Shown here: positions 13,001 through 25,878 of the stretch, one piece after another
Layout: the number at the start of each line of letters is the position of its first letter
Position numbering within the stretch: position 1 is the first letter of the stretch
Assembly (NCBI GenBank): GCA_951640195.1
Contig: OX621166.1
Span: 1,914,501-1,978,500, forward strand
Reading direction: 5' to 3'
DNA: 64,000 nucleotides
Source: Porpolomopsis calyptriformis
Taxonomy: Eukaryota; Basidiomycota; Agaricomycetes; Agaricales; Hygrophoraceae
Notes under the pieces: model-generated
What the model saw: the letters and a program-made list of their open reading frames with translations, nothing else
Told to the model about the DNA's origin: nothing
Databases searched by the model: none
Program-made: the position numbers and the translations under genes

Positions 13001-14037
13001 CGCTTCTGGGGAGGTTCTACGACCATTCGGTCTTGAGGGAAGTAGGTTGAGTTCTGGGGTGAATGGGTATAAGAGAGGGGAGTGGGTGGGGTGGAAGCTG
13101 AGGATTGATTGAGGGTGGTCAGATGGGATTGAGTTTGAGAGGTGGGATGGGGGCTAGATGTGTCCATAGCGTATGAGTACGGAGAGTGCATGCCACTATG
13201 TGGAGAGTATGGAGAGGATGCGGGTGGTGAGATGGCGTCTGTTTTGACTATGGAGTGAGGACGGGAATGGGAGTAAGTCGCCGAGGGTTGATTCCGTTGA
13301 TCAGATGAAGAAAGGTAGGGATAAGAAGAATTGGTGGGTGAGTATTGGGGTGAGTATGGATCCATCATGTTTGTTGTGACGTTGCCGGTTCGCAGAGGGG
13401 AACGGCCGGTACGGGTGGTGACATCAAGGTTGGTCTGGGACCTCTTTGGTGCATGAGCACCCGAACCGGTATAGTACATGTCTGAATATTGATCGTTGGC
13501 TGGTAGCGGAGGGTTGGAAGCGGTGGAGGTCAATTGTTGTGTGTGATAGCCAACACTGGATGGATAGAATGAGGATGAGGAGTTGGGGGTGGGATGAGAC
13601 TGCTGCATTGAGTCGGCGTTGAATGCACCCTCGAGGTCATCCTGATGGTGGTGACGTCGAGGACGAGTAGGATTGCCGCCAGCGCCGGCACCGAAAGACG
13701 CGCTGCGGGCGAGTTGAGTGTGGCTGGTCGACAAATACGGGGCTGTGTTGGCGGCCAGTTGCTGCTGATCTTGGTCTAAAAGGTGGGGGATGCGGGGCTG
13801 TCTGGAAGAGCCAGAGGAGGAGGGGTGAATGGGGGGGAGACGTTGGGCAGGGATGAGGGTGGGAGGGGGTGGTGGGGGTGGAGCGCCAGAATAGAGATAG
13901 GAGGGGTGGGTTGTGGAGACGGCAAGAGCGGGCTGGGATGGGGCGGAGAGAGGGTCGTGGTGGGCTTGATTTTGCCAGCGGGGGAGATCAAAGTCATCAT
14001 TTGGGCCAGTGATGTAGGCGAGTTCTGGCTCGGACAT
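10002..14037 (-). CDS. YAK1: Yak1 DYRK-family protein kinase
   Basis: DYRK-type dual-specificity kinase; in other fungi Yak1 works downstream of PKA/TOR to restrain growth and promote stress responses. The N-terminal 370 residues are Pro/Ser/Gln-rich and disordered. A DYRK-homology segment ([19 protein letters not shown]) precedes the kinase: [11 protein letters not shown] loop, VAVKVVKNK with the ATP-binding Lys, [10 protein letters not shown] catalytic loop, IDFGS and the activation loop [14 protein letters not shown] with the autophosphorylated second Tyr. The C-terminal 400 residues are Gln/Pro-rich and end [13 protein letters not shown] at 10002. The start was set at 14037 ([17 protein letters not shown]). 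An in-frame ATG at 14145 would add 36 residues but lies 6 bp after the PAC4 stop. Confidence 0.93.
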
Positions 14038-14151
14038 GGTAGAGAATGATAGGGTGGTGAATGGATGAGGAGGAGGGGAAGGGATGAAGAGGAGATGATC
14101 GTTAGTAGATAACGTTGTGGTGGATTGTGAGTCTGATGTGTACATTTTTTT

Positions 14152-14658
14152 TTATCGTACAGATTCAATGTCTTTCAGCGTTTGAACTATCGCTCTTTCC
14201 ATCTCTATCAACAAGAGCGATCCTTGTCCGAGTCGAATATCAACCGAGAGAAATATCTGTTTCTCGAACCGGCGAGCTGTAACATATCAAAAAAAAAACG
14301 AGAGCGAAAACAGAGTGTACGCACCCATTCGTTCTGCCATCGAATGGGCCACATCGGGGTTCGATGACCGAAAAAGGGACGCCGCTGTCGCCGGTACTCC
14401 TGAGGACTAGGGTGGAAACGGAGCTCAATTTTAGTACCACATCAGCTAACGACTCACGACCGCAGGCATAGCGCAAGCCCAGTCTCTACACAGACTGCCC
14501 TCTAACGGTGCCATCTGAACGTCGTCAGCTGGGTGCTCTGTCGTGCCTATCCAGACCATGTACGAATCGACGAGTCGCGTCACCTGAAGTGCAAGTGCAG
14601 GGAGAGACGGCTCTCGAGGTGGGATATACCTCGTCTCGACCACGATGGCAGGAGTCAT
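14152..14658 (-). CDS. proteasome assembly chaperone 4-like protein
   Basis: Small PSMG4/PAC4-type chaperone that pairs with PAC3 to guide assembly of the 20S alpha ring. Three exons read well. Exon 1 from 14658 holds LALQVTRLVDSYMVWIGTT and RDWACAMPAV. Exon 2, after an intron starting GTGAGT, gives the SSGVPATAASLFRSSNPDVAH stretch and MAERM. Exon 3, after a T-rich intron, gives ARRFEKQIFLSVDI and ends IVQTLKDIESVR with TAA at 14152-14154. The order matches the human protein (MRLTDSLFLWVG, then ARKTNKQVFVSYNL). The product is about 130 residues. YAK1 follows directly downstream on the same strand. Confidence 0.75.
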
Positions 14659-14730
14659 ATAGTAACAGATGCGACTACCTCCTGCTAGATATGCTCACAT
14701 GACCTTGACAAATAACATCAAATTCATCTC
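14659..14730. promoter_or_regulatory. divergent intergenic between PAC4-like gene and the coiled-coil gene
   Basis: This 72-bp interval separates the PAC4-like start (minus, 14658) from the first ATG considered for the plus-strand gene (14731). It is likely shared promoter sequence, but no motif was recognised. Confidence 0.4.
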
Positions 14731-15941
14731 ATGTCCGTTCACTCGGTAGGACCAATGGGCTCTAATGGCAGAGTCAAATGTCTTCACGATATCGATGCTG
14801 CTCTTCGCACAAGTCACACCGAAAAAAATCCAGGAAGGCACGTCCATTCCTTCTATCACATCACATACGCTCAATCTCGCTCAGACAATTCTACTGCTGT
14901 TCTCTTTCCGAACGTTGTCAATTCTGGTGTAAGCATCCGCTACCACGCTTGCATTCGACTAATTCCCTTTAAAGACTGGGCGGATGATCCAGCCCTTCCT
15001 CGTCTCTCTCGATCACCACCAAACACTCAGAAACGGAGTCGTTCCCCCGTCGAGGCCGAAACGTCTCCCTCCCAGAGACGCTTTGCGCTTATCCAGCAAG
15101 CCCTCTCCCCTCCCGGAAACTCCAACAGTCACCGTCTACAATCTCCTTCCCAGCCATCTCGCGCACAATCTCAGCGCTCCCTCGACCTCGAATTCCCGCT
15201 CTCTCCACCATCCCAACCACGTCATACCTTGACCCCCCCACGACAGGTGTCAAGCAAAGATAGCGACACCGACTCCTTCTTCTCTCTCCCCTTTGACATC
15301 AATGCCTTCACAACCCCTCCCCCGATCCGGCCAAGTACCCCACCAGATGCCAGGACGTTCAAGCGTGCAAGGACAGACGACGGAAGCAGTACACTTTTAA
15401 CACCCCCTCCGACTATACACACACTCGGTCTACCGTCTGCTTCTCGTCATCAGCTTCCTACAAACGACAGCGACCGGCAAATCTCATGGCCAACGTTGAC
15501 TGATGATCCGGTATGTGTCCCTATCACAATTTGTAAAAAAACACCGGAAACTTCAATTTTTTTTATCCGCATAGGAGAATCCGTTCCACCAGCGCGCCGC
15601 TTCCCAACCTCTCCCGAGACTCCTATCTCCTCCGCCCCCGTCCGAACACTCAACGAAGCAACCGACCGAACCGACCGTAGAGTCGATCACAGCCATGGCC
15701 GAGGCCTTTGCCTATCTCCCCCCGTACGTGCGCAAGCTGGAAAGAAAAAGATTGGCTGCAGAGAAAAGCAGCGAAGCAAAGGTGACAAGGATCAAGCTGC
15801 TGGAAGATGAGAACATGAAGTGCGTGGTTTTTTTTTTTTTTTTTTTTTTTGGCCCTGCATTCACATGTTGTATACAGATTGAAGAAAAGGGTCAAGTATC
15901 TTGAGGACATCCTTGATTCCGTGAAAGCAACCCTACCTTGA
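14731..15941 (+). CDS. unrecognised Ser/Pro-rich protein with C-terminal coiled coil
   Basis: Not recognised as a named family. The body (about 14,970-15,690) is disordered and rich in Ser, Pro, Thr and Arg, with many SP/TP sites (for example RSRSPVEAETSPSQRR, TPPPIRPSTPPDARTFKRAR) that could be CDK/MAPK targets. The C terminus, after introns at about 15510-15573 and 15822-15878, is a basic leucine-zipper-like helix: YLPPYVRKLERKRLAAEKS, then LEDENMKLKKRVKYLEDILDS, ending TLP with TGA at 15941. Residues encoded at 14746-14973 may instead be a first intron, which would give MSVHS joined to DWADDPALPRL. A nuclear adaptor role is only a guess. Confidence 0.6.
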
Positions 15942-16461
15942 TATTTTTTGTGCACATAATTCATGTCTTGTGAAACCGAAATACCATTTAACAGGTGCGT
16001 CCGTGTACCCCCAGTCCTCTCCGCTGTCCGCTCAAAGACGGCAAATGCTCCGCAGATTTTGATGAACTCATCATTCACTCGGTCCGACTCGCTTTTGTCA
16101 ACGAGCAACACTACAAGCGCCGTCCGGAACACGCCCCGTCCTCGACCCATTCTGATTCATTTTGTTCACCGGACTGATTGGCAATAAACAATAGTTTCAT
16201 ACCAGTGATCCGGTACGTTGTTACTAATAATCCGATGGCCGCTCCTGCTCACACTGCTCCCGCATTCTGAAAGGGTATATATAGTCACAGATGACGATAT
16301 GTACATGCCAAAGGTATTGCATTCTGATGGGATTGCAATCGTCCGTCCATGCAGTGTTAGGAGCAGGTTAGAAGAGGATCCCGAGAAAAAGAGTGTACAT
16401 AATGAATACAAAAGTCCAATTTTGATCGCGCAAAAATCCAAGAGAGAGGGAGCTCTCGGTT
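15942..16461. other. intergenic, convergent 3' flanks
   Basis: This holds the 3' flanks of two convergent genes. No ORF with codon structure or family resemblance was seen. It ends at the stop of the minus-strand hypothetical gene. Confidence 0.45.
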
Positions 16462-18136
16462 CTAGCAAAACGCATTCCTCCACCACATAATAAATCTCAC
16501 CCACCAGCCGCCTTTCCATCCGTTGCTACGTTCCTTCGAACTAATCCACATCGAACCCGTGCCAACCCGCACACGCACCTCGTCCCCCCCCTCTTCCTCT
16601 CCCTCTTCGAGATCGGCATGCCGCTGGGATATTGACCCGGGCGGAAACCGGGGCATAGCCCTCCGGGAGATGAAAGAGGGGAATACTTTGAGGAGAGAAA
16701 GGTACTCCGGGTTCGGGAGATCTGGGGACGTCCATATCCGGAGGTAGGTCTCCTCTGGGTCGTAGGACGGTGAAAGGTCTCTCCGTACGTGCTTAGGCGG
16801 CCCTGGGTGCGTAGACATCGGGCTCGGTGGTTCTTCTCCATCTGGACTGAGCGAGGCAAGCAGACCGGTGTTCCCAGAAGATTGGGATGCCGTTGATGCT
16901 AGCGAGTGTGACAGGGCAGGTGTGTCCAAAAATGGATCACTTGGTGCTCGCGCATGTTTCCGTGGTTCTTTCGATATCGCTAGAGGTTGTTTGGTAGACA
17001 GCAGTGGTTGAGACTGAGAACGCCCATGAGTGCTTGTATGGACCTCGAAACTTATCCCCGAGGAAGTACGTTTGGAAGACTGAACTTCCTCGAACCCAAG
17101 AACCTGAAGTAGAGCCATAAGATTGTTGAAGAAGAACAAGAGTCAAAACGACGAACCCCTTTGAGGACGTCGATAGCCTCAAGCATAAAATCTTTCCCAC
17201 TATAGCCAATATAGTAAATGACATTTACAGATACCCAAAAAGCACAAGACTTACGCTGCTTCCTTGAATACTGCGTCATCGCATTCCCACTCTATTCTGT
17301 TGCCTCCTGCACCTCCGATTTGCCTAGGGACGGCCTGCAGTCTCATCAGGGCCCAAAGCGCCTCAAAGAAAGGCTTGGTTCCAGGCATGCCCATAGTACA
17401 CCAATTCCGCACGAACCTTTCGAAGCGTTCGTAGCGTTCCTGCGGTGACATGGTATTAAGTAACTTCTATGGTTTGGAACATGCCAAAAAAAAAAAAAAA
17501 AAACCAACCTTCTTCGCAATAGACCCCCTGGGATTGGATCGTGAGTGTGGCATTAGTGACCCGCCAGGTTGAGTGGCGCCGAGATGTGCCTGGAACTCGG
17601 CAGTTCTCCGTGCGTTAATGCTTGCATGGTATGCCGAGCGGATCGATGCCTGCAGACGAGAATAGGGGGCGCGTTGTGAAGGAGGCAAATGGGCTAATTT
17701 CTGTGTCATGAGACGACCCGAGTGATCATCCTGCTTGTAATACCTGCCAATCGGAGGATAGACTCAGTTGTGTGGAAACGGCGAGGGGAAGATTTTACCA
17801 TGCGCGACAATACTCCGCGAACTCTTCAAGATCGCTTGGGACAACTTCCATAGGTGTTACAGATCGATTTCGAGCACCGGACGGCGGGGGAGTCGGCCGT
17901 CCGCTTCTATTTCCTCTAGATCGAGATTGAAATGTAGGAGAAGTGGGAGATACAATCTTTCCGGTGGATTGTGGAGTGGTCGGCGAGGCAGCTGGAGGAA
18001 GGTCATATAGGAATGTCTGTGAGTTCCGATCGCTGTGGTAGGTCGACGGTGGATTGAAAGAGGAGCTCTCGAATTGGAGAGGGGGAGGGGGAGGTCGCGG
18101 ACGAGGGGCCTCGAGCCGATACGAAGAAAGCGACAT
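16462..18136 (-). CDS. conserved hypothetical protein, Agaricomycete type
   Basis: Function not recognised. Start at 18136 (MSLSSYRLEAPRPRPPPPP). The N-terminal 80 residues are Pro/Ser-rich and disordered. A folded core follows over several exons: PSDLEEFAEYCRAW-YYKQDDHSGRLMTQK, then LPPSQRAPYSRLQASIRSAYHASINARRTAEF, then ERYERFERFVRNWCTMGMPGTKPFFEALWALMRLQ, then IEWECDDAVFKEAAGKDFMLEAIDVLKGVLGFEE. The C-terminal 200 residues are again disordered and end in a Trp-rich stretch (WWVRFIMWWRNAFC) at 16462. From memory, homologues of the core are found in mushroom genomes. An intron near 17485-17502 contains a poly-A/T run. Confidence 0.72.
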
Positions 18137-19265
18137 GCTGCAGATGGCGAGATCGCCCCGACTTACTGGCGTACAAGGAAAGGAAAGATGGTCTCCTTAA
18201 TAGATTGAGTCGGAGAGAACGAGTGGGTCCGGAAACCCTGGACTCGTGGCTGATAAGGATGAGGAGGACAAAAACAGTCGCTCGCTGTCGCTGACGACGA
18301 CCGTCGCCCAGTTGCTGTTCAAGTCACATGTGACTGTGACAATTTGTGATAACGCCGCCATACAGCATGTATCTATGTAGAGTCATCACAGTTTTGGAAA
18401 GTCAAGATTGGAGGCGCAACGTCGACAATCTCTGAGAGCACCCGTCGATTTTCAAATTCGGGGCAAGGGACATGAATTACCGACAAAAATTCAGAGAGCA
18501 AGACGCATGCCGTCATTGATGGGGTCGGTTAGAGAGCCAGGCTAACGAGTGGTGTGTTAAGAGGTGATCTGCTGGCACATGCACCCAAGGCACGTTAGAT
18601 AAAGAAGGATCAAAGCGATTCAGTTATATAGACAGTTATACGTAAGTTGGTAACTGAGGCTGAGATGACCATTATTATTGCCCATCCGGTGAAGGATAGA
18701 GCGTAGACAATGCACCCGTCGGTACCTTTATTTCGGCTACATTTCAGGTGTCCGGTAAACAGGAAGGATCCGTTGAATTGCTGAATGCTAATTCCGCCGA
18801 CAACAGCAAGTGCCACAACGAGCAGGAGTATATACAGCAAAGACGCCCCGTACAGGAACAATGAACGTTGATAAACTTAAACACACCAGCCGCTGGTTTG
18901 TTCTTCCAGGTTTAACTTTCTCGCTCGCTGTTTCTGATTTCATCCTCTCCTCATCGCACTGACTCCAACAGCACTCGTCCAAATACAGCTGACGTCTGTC
19001 CCTTGTCCCCTTTCAGAAACTGTTCATCACATCAAAATGGTTAGCGTTTTGTTCCTTCAAGAAGACCAAATTCTGGTCCAAAGTTCAAACAGCTCCTGGC
19101 CTCGCCTCGGTAAATGCCGAATGCCGATCAGAATTTGGTACTAGTATGAATGCTAGCGACCCCACTTCCTCATCTCCTCCCCTCCCTGTTCCTTCTGAAA
19201 AGTATCTAGCGGTTCCCAAACCTCACCAGGTCGTCGCTGGTGCTCTCTAAAAACGTGAGCGCCCG
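18137..19265. other. long divergent intergenic region upstream of the CSL gene
   Basis: A 1.1-kb interval between the divergent starts at 18136 (minus) and 19266 (plus), unusually long for this region. It probably carries the CSL promoter and leader. A minus-strand ORF at 18610-18861 is listed separately. ATGs at about 19035 and 19147 open short frames that could be upstream ORFs or noncoding first exons; I could not resolve them. Confidence 0.45.
18610..18861 (-). CDS. possible small two-segment membrane protein
   Basis: An 83-codon ORF with two hydrophobic stretches: ASLLYILLLVVALAVVGGI near the N terminus and CIVYALSFTGWAIIMVISA further on, separated by a short loop with two Cys (LKCSRNKGTDGC). 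It is not a recognised family. It could be a real small membrane protein, a 3' exon of something larger, or chance in a long promoter. No neighbour supports it. Confidence 0.3.
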   Translation of the reverse strand: MFLYGASLLYILLLVVALAVVGGISIQQFNGSFLFTGHLKCSRNKGTDGCIVYALSFTGWAIIMVISASVTNLRITVYITESL

Positions 19266-22200
19266 ATGTCTATCGACTACAATCCGTCTGCTCCGAATCC
19301 AGCCACACACGCCCAATTATATGCACAGACGGAACTTGACCAAGCCTTCACCAACTTGCACAACGGTGCCTCTCCCCCTTCACATCACCATCAAATATGC
19401 GAGCTCATCATTATCATCTCGTAGAAGGCCTCCCGGCTTCAGAACAGCCCAGCTACGATTTGTTCTCCAATTCCGCCCCAGCGACCTCTTTTACATCTCA
19501 GCGATACCGTCCCAACGCGTCTTCGCCATCCTCTCTCGGTCCAGGTTATACCATGAACGGAGAACCCATTTATTCGCACGCGTCCTTTGCTGACTCTGTT
19601 CCTCCATTCGGCGGTGCAAGCACCAGTCCATATGATATTATTAACGGCATGCCGTTTTCGTACGGTAGTGGAAAGGTATCACCCCACACCCCAAATGACT
19701 CTGTCGGCCATCTTCCTCCTTTCTCTTCCTCTGTTGGGGTGAATAGCGCTCATAAGGACTATGCTCCTCGCCACCCTCACCCCGACTTGATCCATGACCG
19801 CCGCCTATCGTCTGTGAGCGCCAATAATAACTACCAGACCGAATTTTCGGAAGAGTATGCTATTAATAATGGTTTGCCCTTTTCTCCCTCTGCTGTCCCT
19901 CATTTCCAAGACTTTGGACGATTTCCGTCCGATGCTCGTTTCTCACATTCCTCTCTTCCATCCTCTTCTGTTTCTTCACATACCCATTCTGGTTACGGCC
20001 CTGAAGTCCTCCGCAGCGTGGCTCCTCATGCTACGCATTCCTACCGACCCGACGGGACCACAAACGGATACGACGGCATTTCCCACTATATCGGGGCAAC
20101 CCATCAAGGAGACTTACCCCCTCACATGCCTACCGTTGATGAGACCCTGGCTCGAATGAAGCTTCAAGGTCATTCCATGATGGGTCCCTCCAACGATTTG
20201 CAGTCATTCATACGGCTCGTTCTGCCTCTCTTCCCTTCACGATTCTCCATCTGACGCTCTCGCATTAGACCATACATAGATCAATATCTCCGCACTTCTA
20301 ATCGCTTAGCTCTCGGCGAGCGCACGGTTATTGTCATGTCCAGCAAGGTTGCCCAAAAGTCTTATGGCACAGAAAAGCGGTCAGTTATGGATGCTTACAC
20401 CGTCTACCTTTTATTCTTACTCCCTTTTCAGCTTCCTCTGCCCACCCCCCACAGCAATCATGATTGGCAACTCTTGGTGGACTGAATCCAACCGTCGAGG
20501 AGAGGATCCTAAACTGTGCCCCCCGCGAGTGGTGATTTCGATCTCAGGCGAACCTCCTCCTCAGGAGGGATCCATCGAATGGACTGGGTCTGCTGGTAAA
20601 ACATTCGACGCCAGTGATCCTCCCACCGGTACCACATACATCGGTCGCTGCGTCGGAAAACAACTTTTCATTTCGGATGTTGACGAAAAAAAGAAGAAAG
20701 TGGAAGCTCTGGTACAGATATCGACGTCCGCCTATGGCGACGAGCTTGACCGAATCATCGGTACCTTCCCCAGTCGCCCAATCAAAGTCATCAGTAAACC
20801 AAGCAAGAAACGACAGAGTGCCAAGAACCTCGAACGTCAGTGGCCTAATTTTCCTTACTTTTTCCGTTGTGGAATAAAAGAATTTCCCCCAAAGTTTGCA
20901 TCAATCATGGCTCGACGATCTCTTTGTTCCACCGTTTACGATCGCAGACGGTCTCGACAAAGTACCTTTGCGTCTCAGGCTCAGGTTCTTCCTTCAAAGG
21001 TTCCGACGGAGCGCCGCTGATGGGTCTTGACCATCGGTCTCGATCGACCACCCCCTCGTTTATTGCTCGGACGGCTAGCTGGGGTAAGTAGACTCTTTTT
21101 ATCACGTGTCGGAGACAATGAAACCGACCACTCTCTAGATCCGTTTGTGATGTACATCGTTGACGTAAATAAACCTACTGGAGCGATCGACGCTTCCCCA
21201 CCCCCCCCACCTCATGCAGATTATCCCTCTCCTCCCCCCAACGCCATCCCTTTCACCAGTAACGGGGGTCAAATTCCCATTTACTACAATCAGACCGTCG
21301 TTCTTCAATGTCTTACTTCTGGAGTTGTCAGTCCCGTCTTAATCATCCGAAAGGTTGATCATCAGACCACTGTGGTTGGGGGCGGCCTCCAAGACGGCGC
21401 AAAAGGAGTGGTCGACCACTATTGCTCGCCTGGTGAAGTCTGTGGTGATCCCGTATCACAGCTGCACAAGATTGCGTTCGAAGTGTACGATGGCTCTAAG
21501 GGCGCCCCTGAACCTGGTACTCCTGGGGTCACCGGCGCTTTCCTATCTTGCATGGGCGAAAAGGTCAATACCTATCGCCCTGTCGAAGGCCGACAATGGA
21601 ACACCACTCAACAAGTGGGTTCGAATTCGCCTGCGCTCCCCGGTTCGCCTAATTCTGCGGCTACGTCATCCGTCGGGAGCGAATACTTTAATCAAACGAC
21701 GGCAGACAGCGCACCTGCCTCGCCAACGGGGACTTCTGATTTTCTTTCTAACGACGGTGGTCGCGTCAAGAAACCGAAGCGGGCGTCCTCCAGCACCGGT
21801 GGAATTACTAAAAGTGTCGGGATCAGAGGTCGCAGACGCCCGAATTCTGCAGGCTCAACGTCGTCCGCCCGTCGTGGTTCTTCGACGGACGCGGGCGTAT
21901 CATCTGGTGCGCTATGGCAGGTTGATATCGGTGAAGCGAGTGTGTGGACCATAGTGGGTACAGGTAACGCGAATTTTTAAACAATTCCCGACCATGCACT
22001 AATATTGATTCTGGTGTCAAGACCAAGTTCGATATAATTTCTACGTTCCCCCTATGCTATTCGATACACAGAATGTGCCATCTAATGGTTCGTTCCCGAC
22101 CCCTTCGAAACCGGTTACACCATTCCCCACGGTGGTCAAGTACCTTGCCCCAGACCGTGCGGCTGAGGTTTTAAAATCCCATGGCGCATCATCGCGGGCG

Positions 22201-22437
22201 ATGATGTCGAAACCTAATCCTCACGCCTCCAAGATGTTAACTCTTTATGGAGAGAACTTTTCAAAAAATGACCCCGTCAGCATCTTTTTTGGTCCCGACC
22301 CTTCGCCATATGTTGAAGTGCGATGTACGGAAGTCATCGGGTGTCTTCCTCCTGATGCTCAGTCCACAAAACGCCGATCGATGATCTTGGTTCGGTCAGA
22401 TGGCGTTATATTTCCAACGAATATTTTGTATCAATAG
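19266..22437 (+). CDS. CSL-family (RBP-J/Su(H)-like) transcription factor
   Basis: Fungal CSL protein, related to fission-yeast Cbf11/Cbf12, binding GTGGGAA-like sites through the Rel-homology N-terminal and beta-trefoil domains. The start at 19266 (MSIDYNPSAPNPATHAQL) needs an intron at about 19365-19423 to reach EGLPASEQPSYDLF. A long disordered Ser/Pro/His-rich head follows. The DNA-binding part shows GERTVIVMSSKVAQKSYGTEKRF and FLCPPPTAIMIGNSWW. The hallmark CINHGSTISLFHRLRSQTVS, then TKYLCVSG, lies near 20900-20985, followed by the beta-trefoil (FVMYIVDVNKP). A C-terminal IPT/TIG fold (TLYGENFSKNDPVSIFFGP) ends at 22437. Animal Notch partners are not expected in fungi. The 5' exon structure is the uncertain part. 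Confidence 0.88.
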
Positions 22438-22646
22438 TATGGATGTTTTCATTGCGATTTTTTTTTTCTTTCACTGCTTTCGATATCTCGCTCTCCTCAT
22501 TCGCATTGGATAGCAGCTAGTTATATATAGGGGACATTTCTATACCGAAAAAACCCGTTGTCAATTCCTTTTTGTCTTTATTAATAGACTCTGTTCACAA
22601 CGCCACTGGCCATTACAGCAGCAATTCACATCGCTCACAGCACGCC

Positions 22647-23297
22647 ATGGATTCTACCGAGCATATCACCCGTTTCACCTCCGAAATACCGCTGTCGTCC
22701 TTGCCAGGACTTTTATGGGAGTACTACCTTGAGTATCTCTGGTTTTACGAAGACGGATCATGGGTTGCAAGGATCGCATCCACCTTTCGGATTCTGGCAT
22801 TTATACTTATCATCCCAATGATTGGTATCTCGTTATTGGTACGGTCTTTCTATTAATTCTCGTATATCACCCACGTTTCCGTTTAATTAATTAATTAATT
22901 CATTCCGTTTGGTGTTTGGAAGGACATCACATCCTATCTCATCGCCCGGACGCTCGGTATCGTAGACGACGTGAAGGCTTCGACGAGTGACAAGAACACG
23001 ATTCACACCAAAGACGGCCTGCCTTCCATCCTCCTCCAAGACACTTCCGCAGACACAACCCCTCCCTCAGACTCCTCGGTCCCGAGCCCGCTGGCGACCG
23101 ACTCTGACAATCGTCTTAAACTACCCCCGCAGACACACGCCGATCACTCTCGCCCGTCCTCTCAGACTTACTTTGCGTCCGAAGACACCCAGTTGAGGCT
23201 TTCCGGCGAAGGCGTCTTTTCACCCGCCGTCTCCCAGCCGTCCTCTCCGACCCTCACTCGGCGTCAATTAAAGGACGAGTTAAATGACGGAGATTAA
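22647..23297 (+). CDS. small single-pass membrane protein, unknown
   Basis: Two exons with a clear intron of about 90 bp starting at GTACGG (22838) that contains a TTAA-repeat. Joined, it encodes about 185 residues: a short N-terminal region (STEHITRFTSEIPLSSLPGL), aromatic residues (WEYYLEYLWFYEDGSW), one membrane segment (ILAFILIIPMIGISLL) that runs into DITSYLIARTLGIVDD, and a Ser/Pro/Thr-rich tail ending LKDELNDGD. I do not recognise a domain. It converges on ESA1, with 101 bp between the stops. Confidence 0.65.
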
Positions 23298-23398
23298 TTG
23301 GCAAGGGGGAAACCGTCAAGGTAGGAAGTCGCGTGTATGTCGTACACAAAAGTTTATTACATTGTAATAATGCCGTACTGTACTGCGTATATTCTAGA

Positions 23399-25217
<1,819 letters not shown>

Positions 25218-25878
25218 AGTGGGATGTCACGCGTGATGTGACAATCGCTGTTTAGTCTGACTCATGTTGGAGCTCCGAATAAAAGTCAGCCTCTGCCGAG
25301 ACCGGCATCCATGAGTACATTCAAGTTGCAACTACGAAGAACGAAAAGGGGCAGTAAGTACCTAGAATGCAAGTGTTGTATCGTGTATATATGTGGTATG
25401 GTATGATGCAATGGAATTGTGTGCAATGTGTATGCGCTGTCGTCAAATGAGGGGATTGCTGATATAAGATGGCGAGGGTTTGAATAGAACCAGACCAGGA
25501 AGAATGAAGATGACCAAGACGGCCGCAGTACACCCGGCGCGCGCTCTTAAGACACTGCTGAAGGCGAACCGAGGGCATATGTGAAACAACCTCCATCTGA
25601 TAATCCAACCAGGTTGTATTGCATCGTATTCGCGTAAATCGCTTTACCGGCACCGCCGGAGAAGGAATGTTGTGCCTGGGGAATGTGGATCAAATCTAGC
25701 TGTGTTGAGTCATAGTCGAAGAATTATCTCGTGGGCTGCGCCGCGGAAAAAGGTGCATCCCAGATGAGACTCGCGCAGTAAGCCAATGTGACACGACTGT
25801 GCTTACATGCTAGGCGTCCGGCCATCACCATAGCCGCCCAAGTGTTTCATAGTTTGAGCCGGAGGTTGGGGTAAGGAT
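25218..25878. other. intergenic between ESA1 and PBS2
   Basis: This 660-bp stretch holds the ESA1 promoter and the PBS2 3' flank. A minus-strand frame at 25321-25653 has no recognisable content and includes a TATATGTGG-type low-complexity stretch near 25385. No further feature was seen. Confidence 0.45.

Noticed and set aside
15650..16150. Minus-strand 166-residue ORF with a Lys run
   Set aside because: It overlaps the leucine-zipper exon of the plus-strand gene, and its Lys run comes from a poly-T intron tract.
25321..25653. 110-residue minus-strand ORF
   Set aside because: No domain, odd composition; it lies in the ESA1 promoter/PBS2 3' flank.
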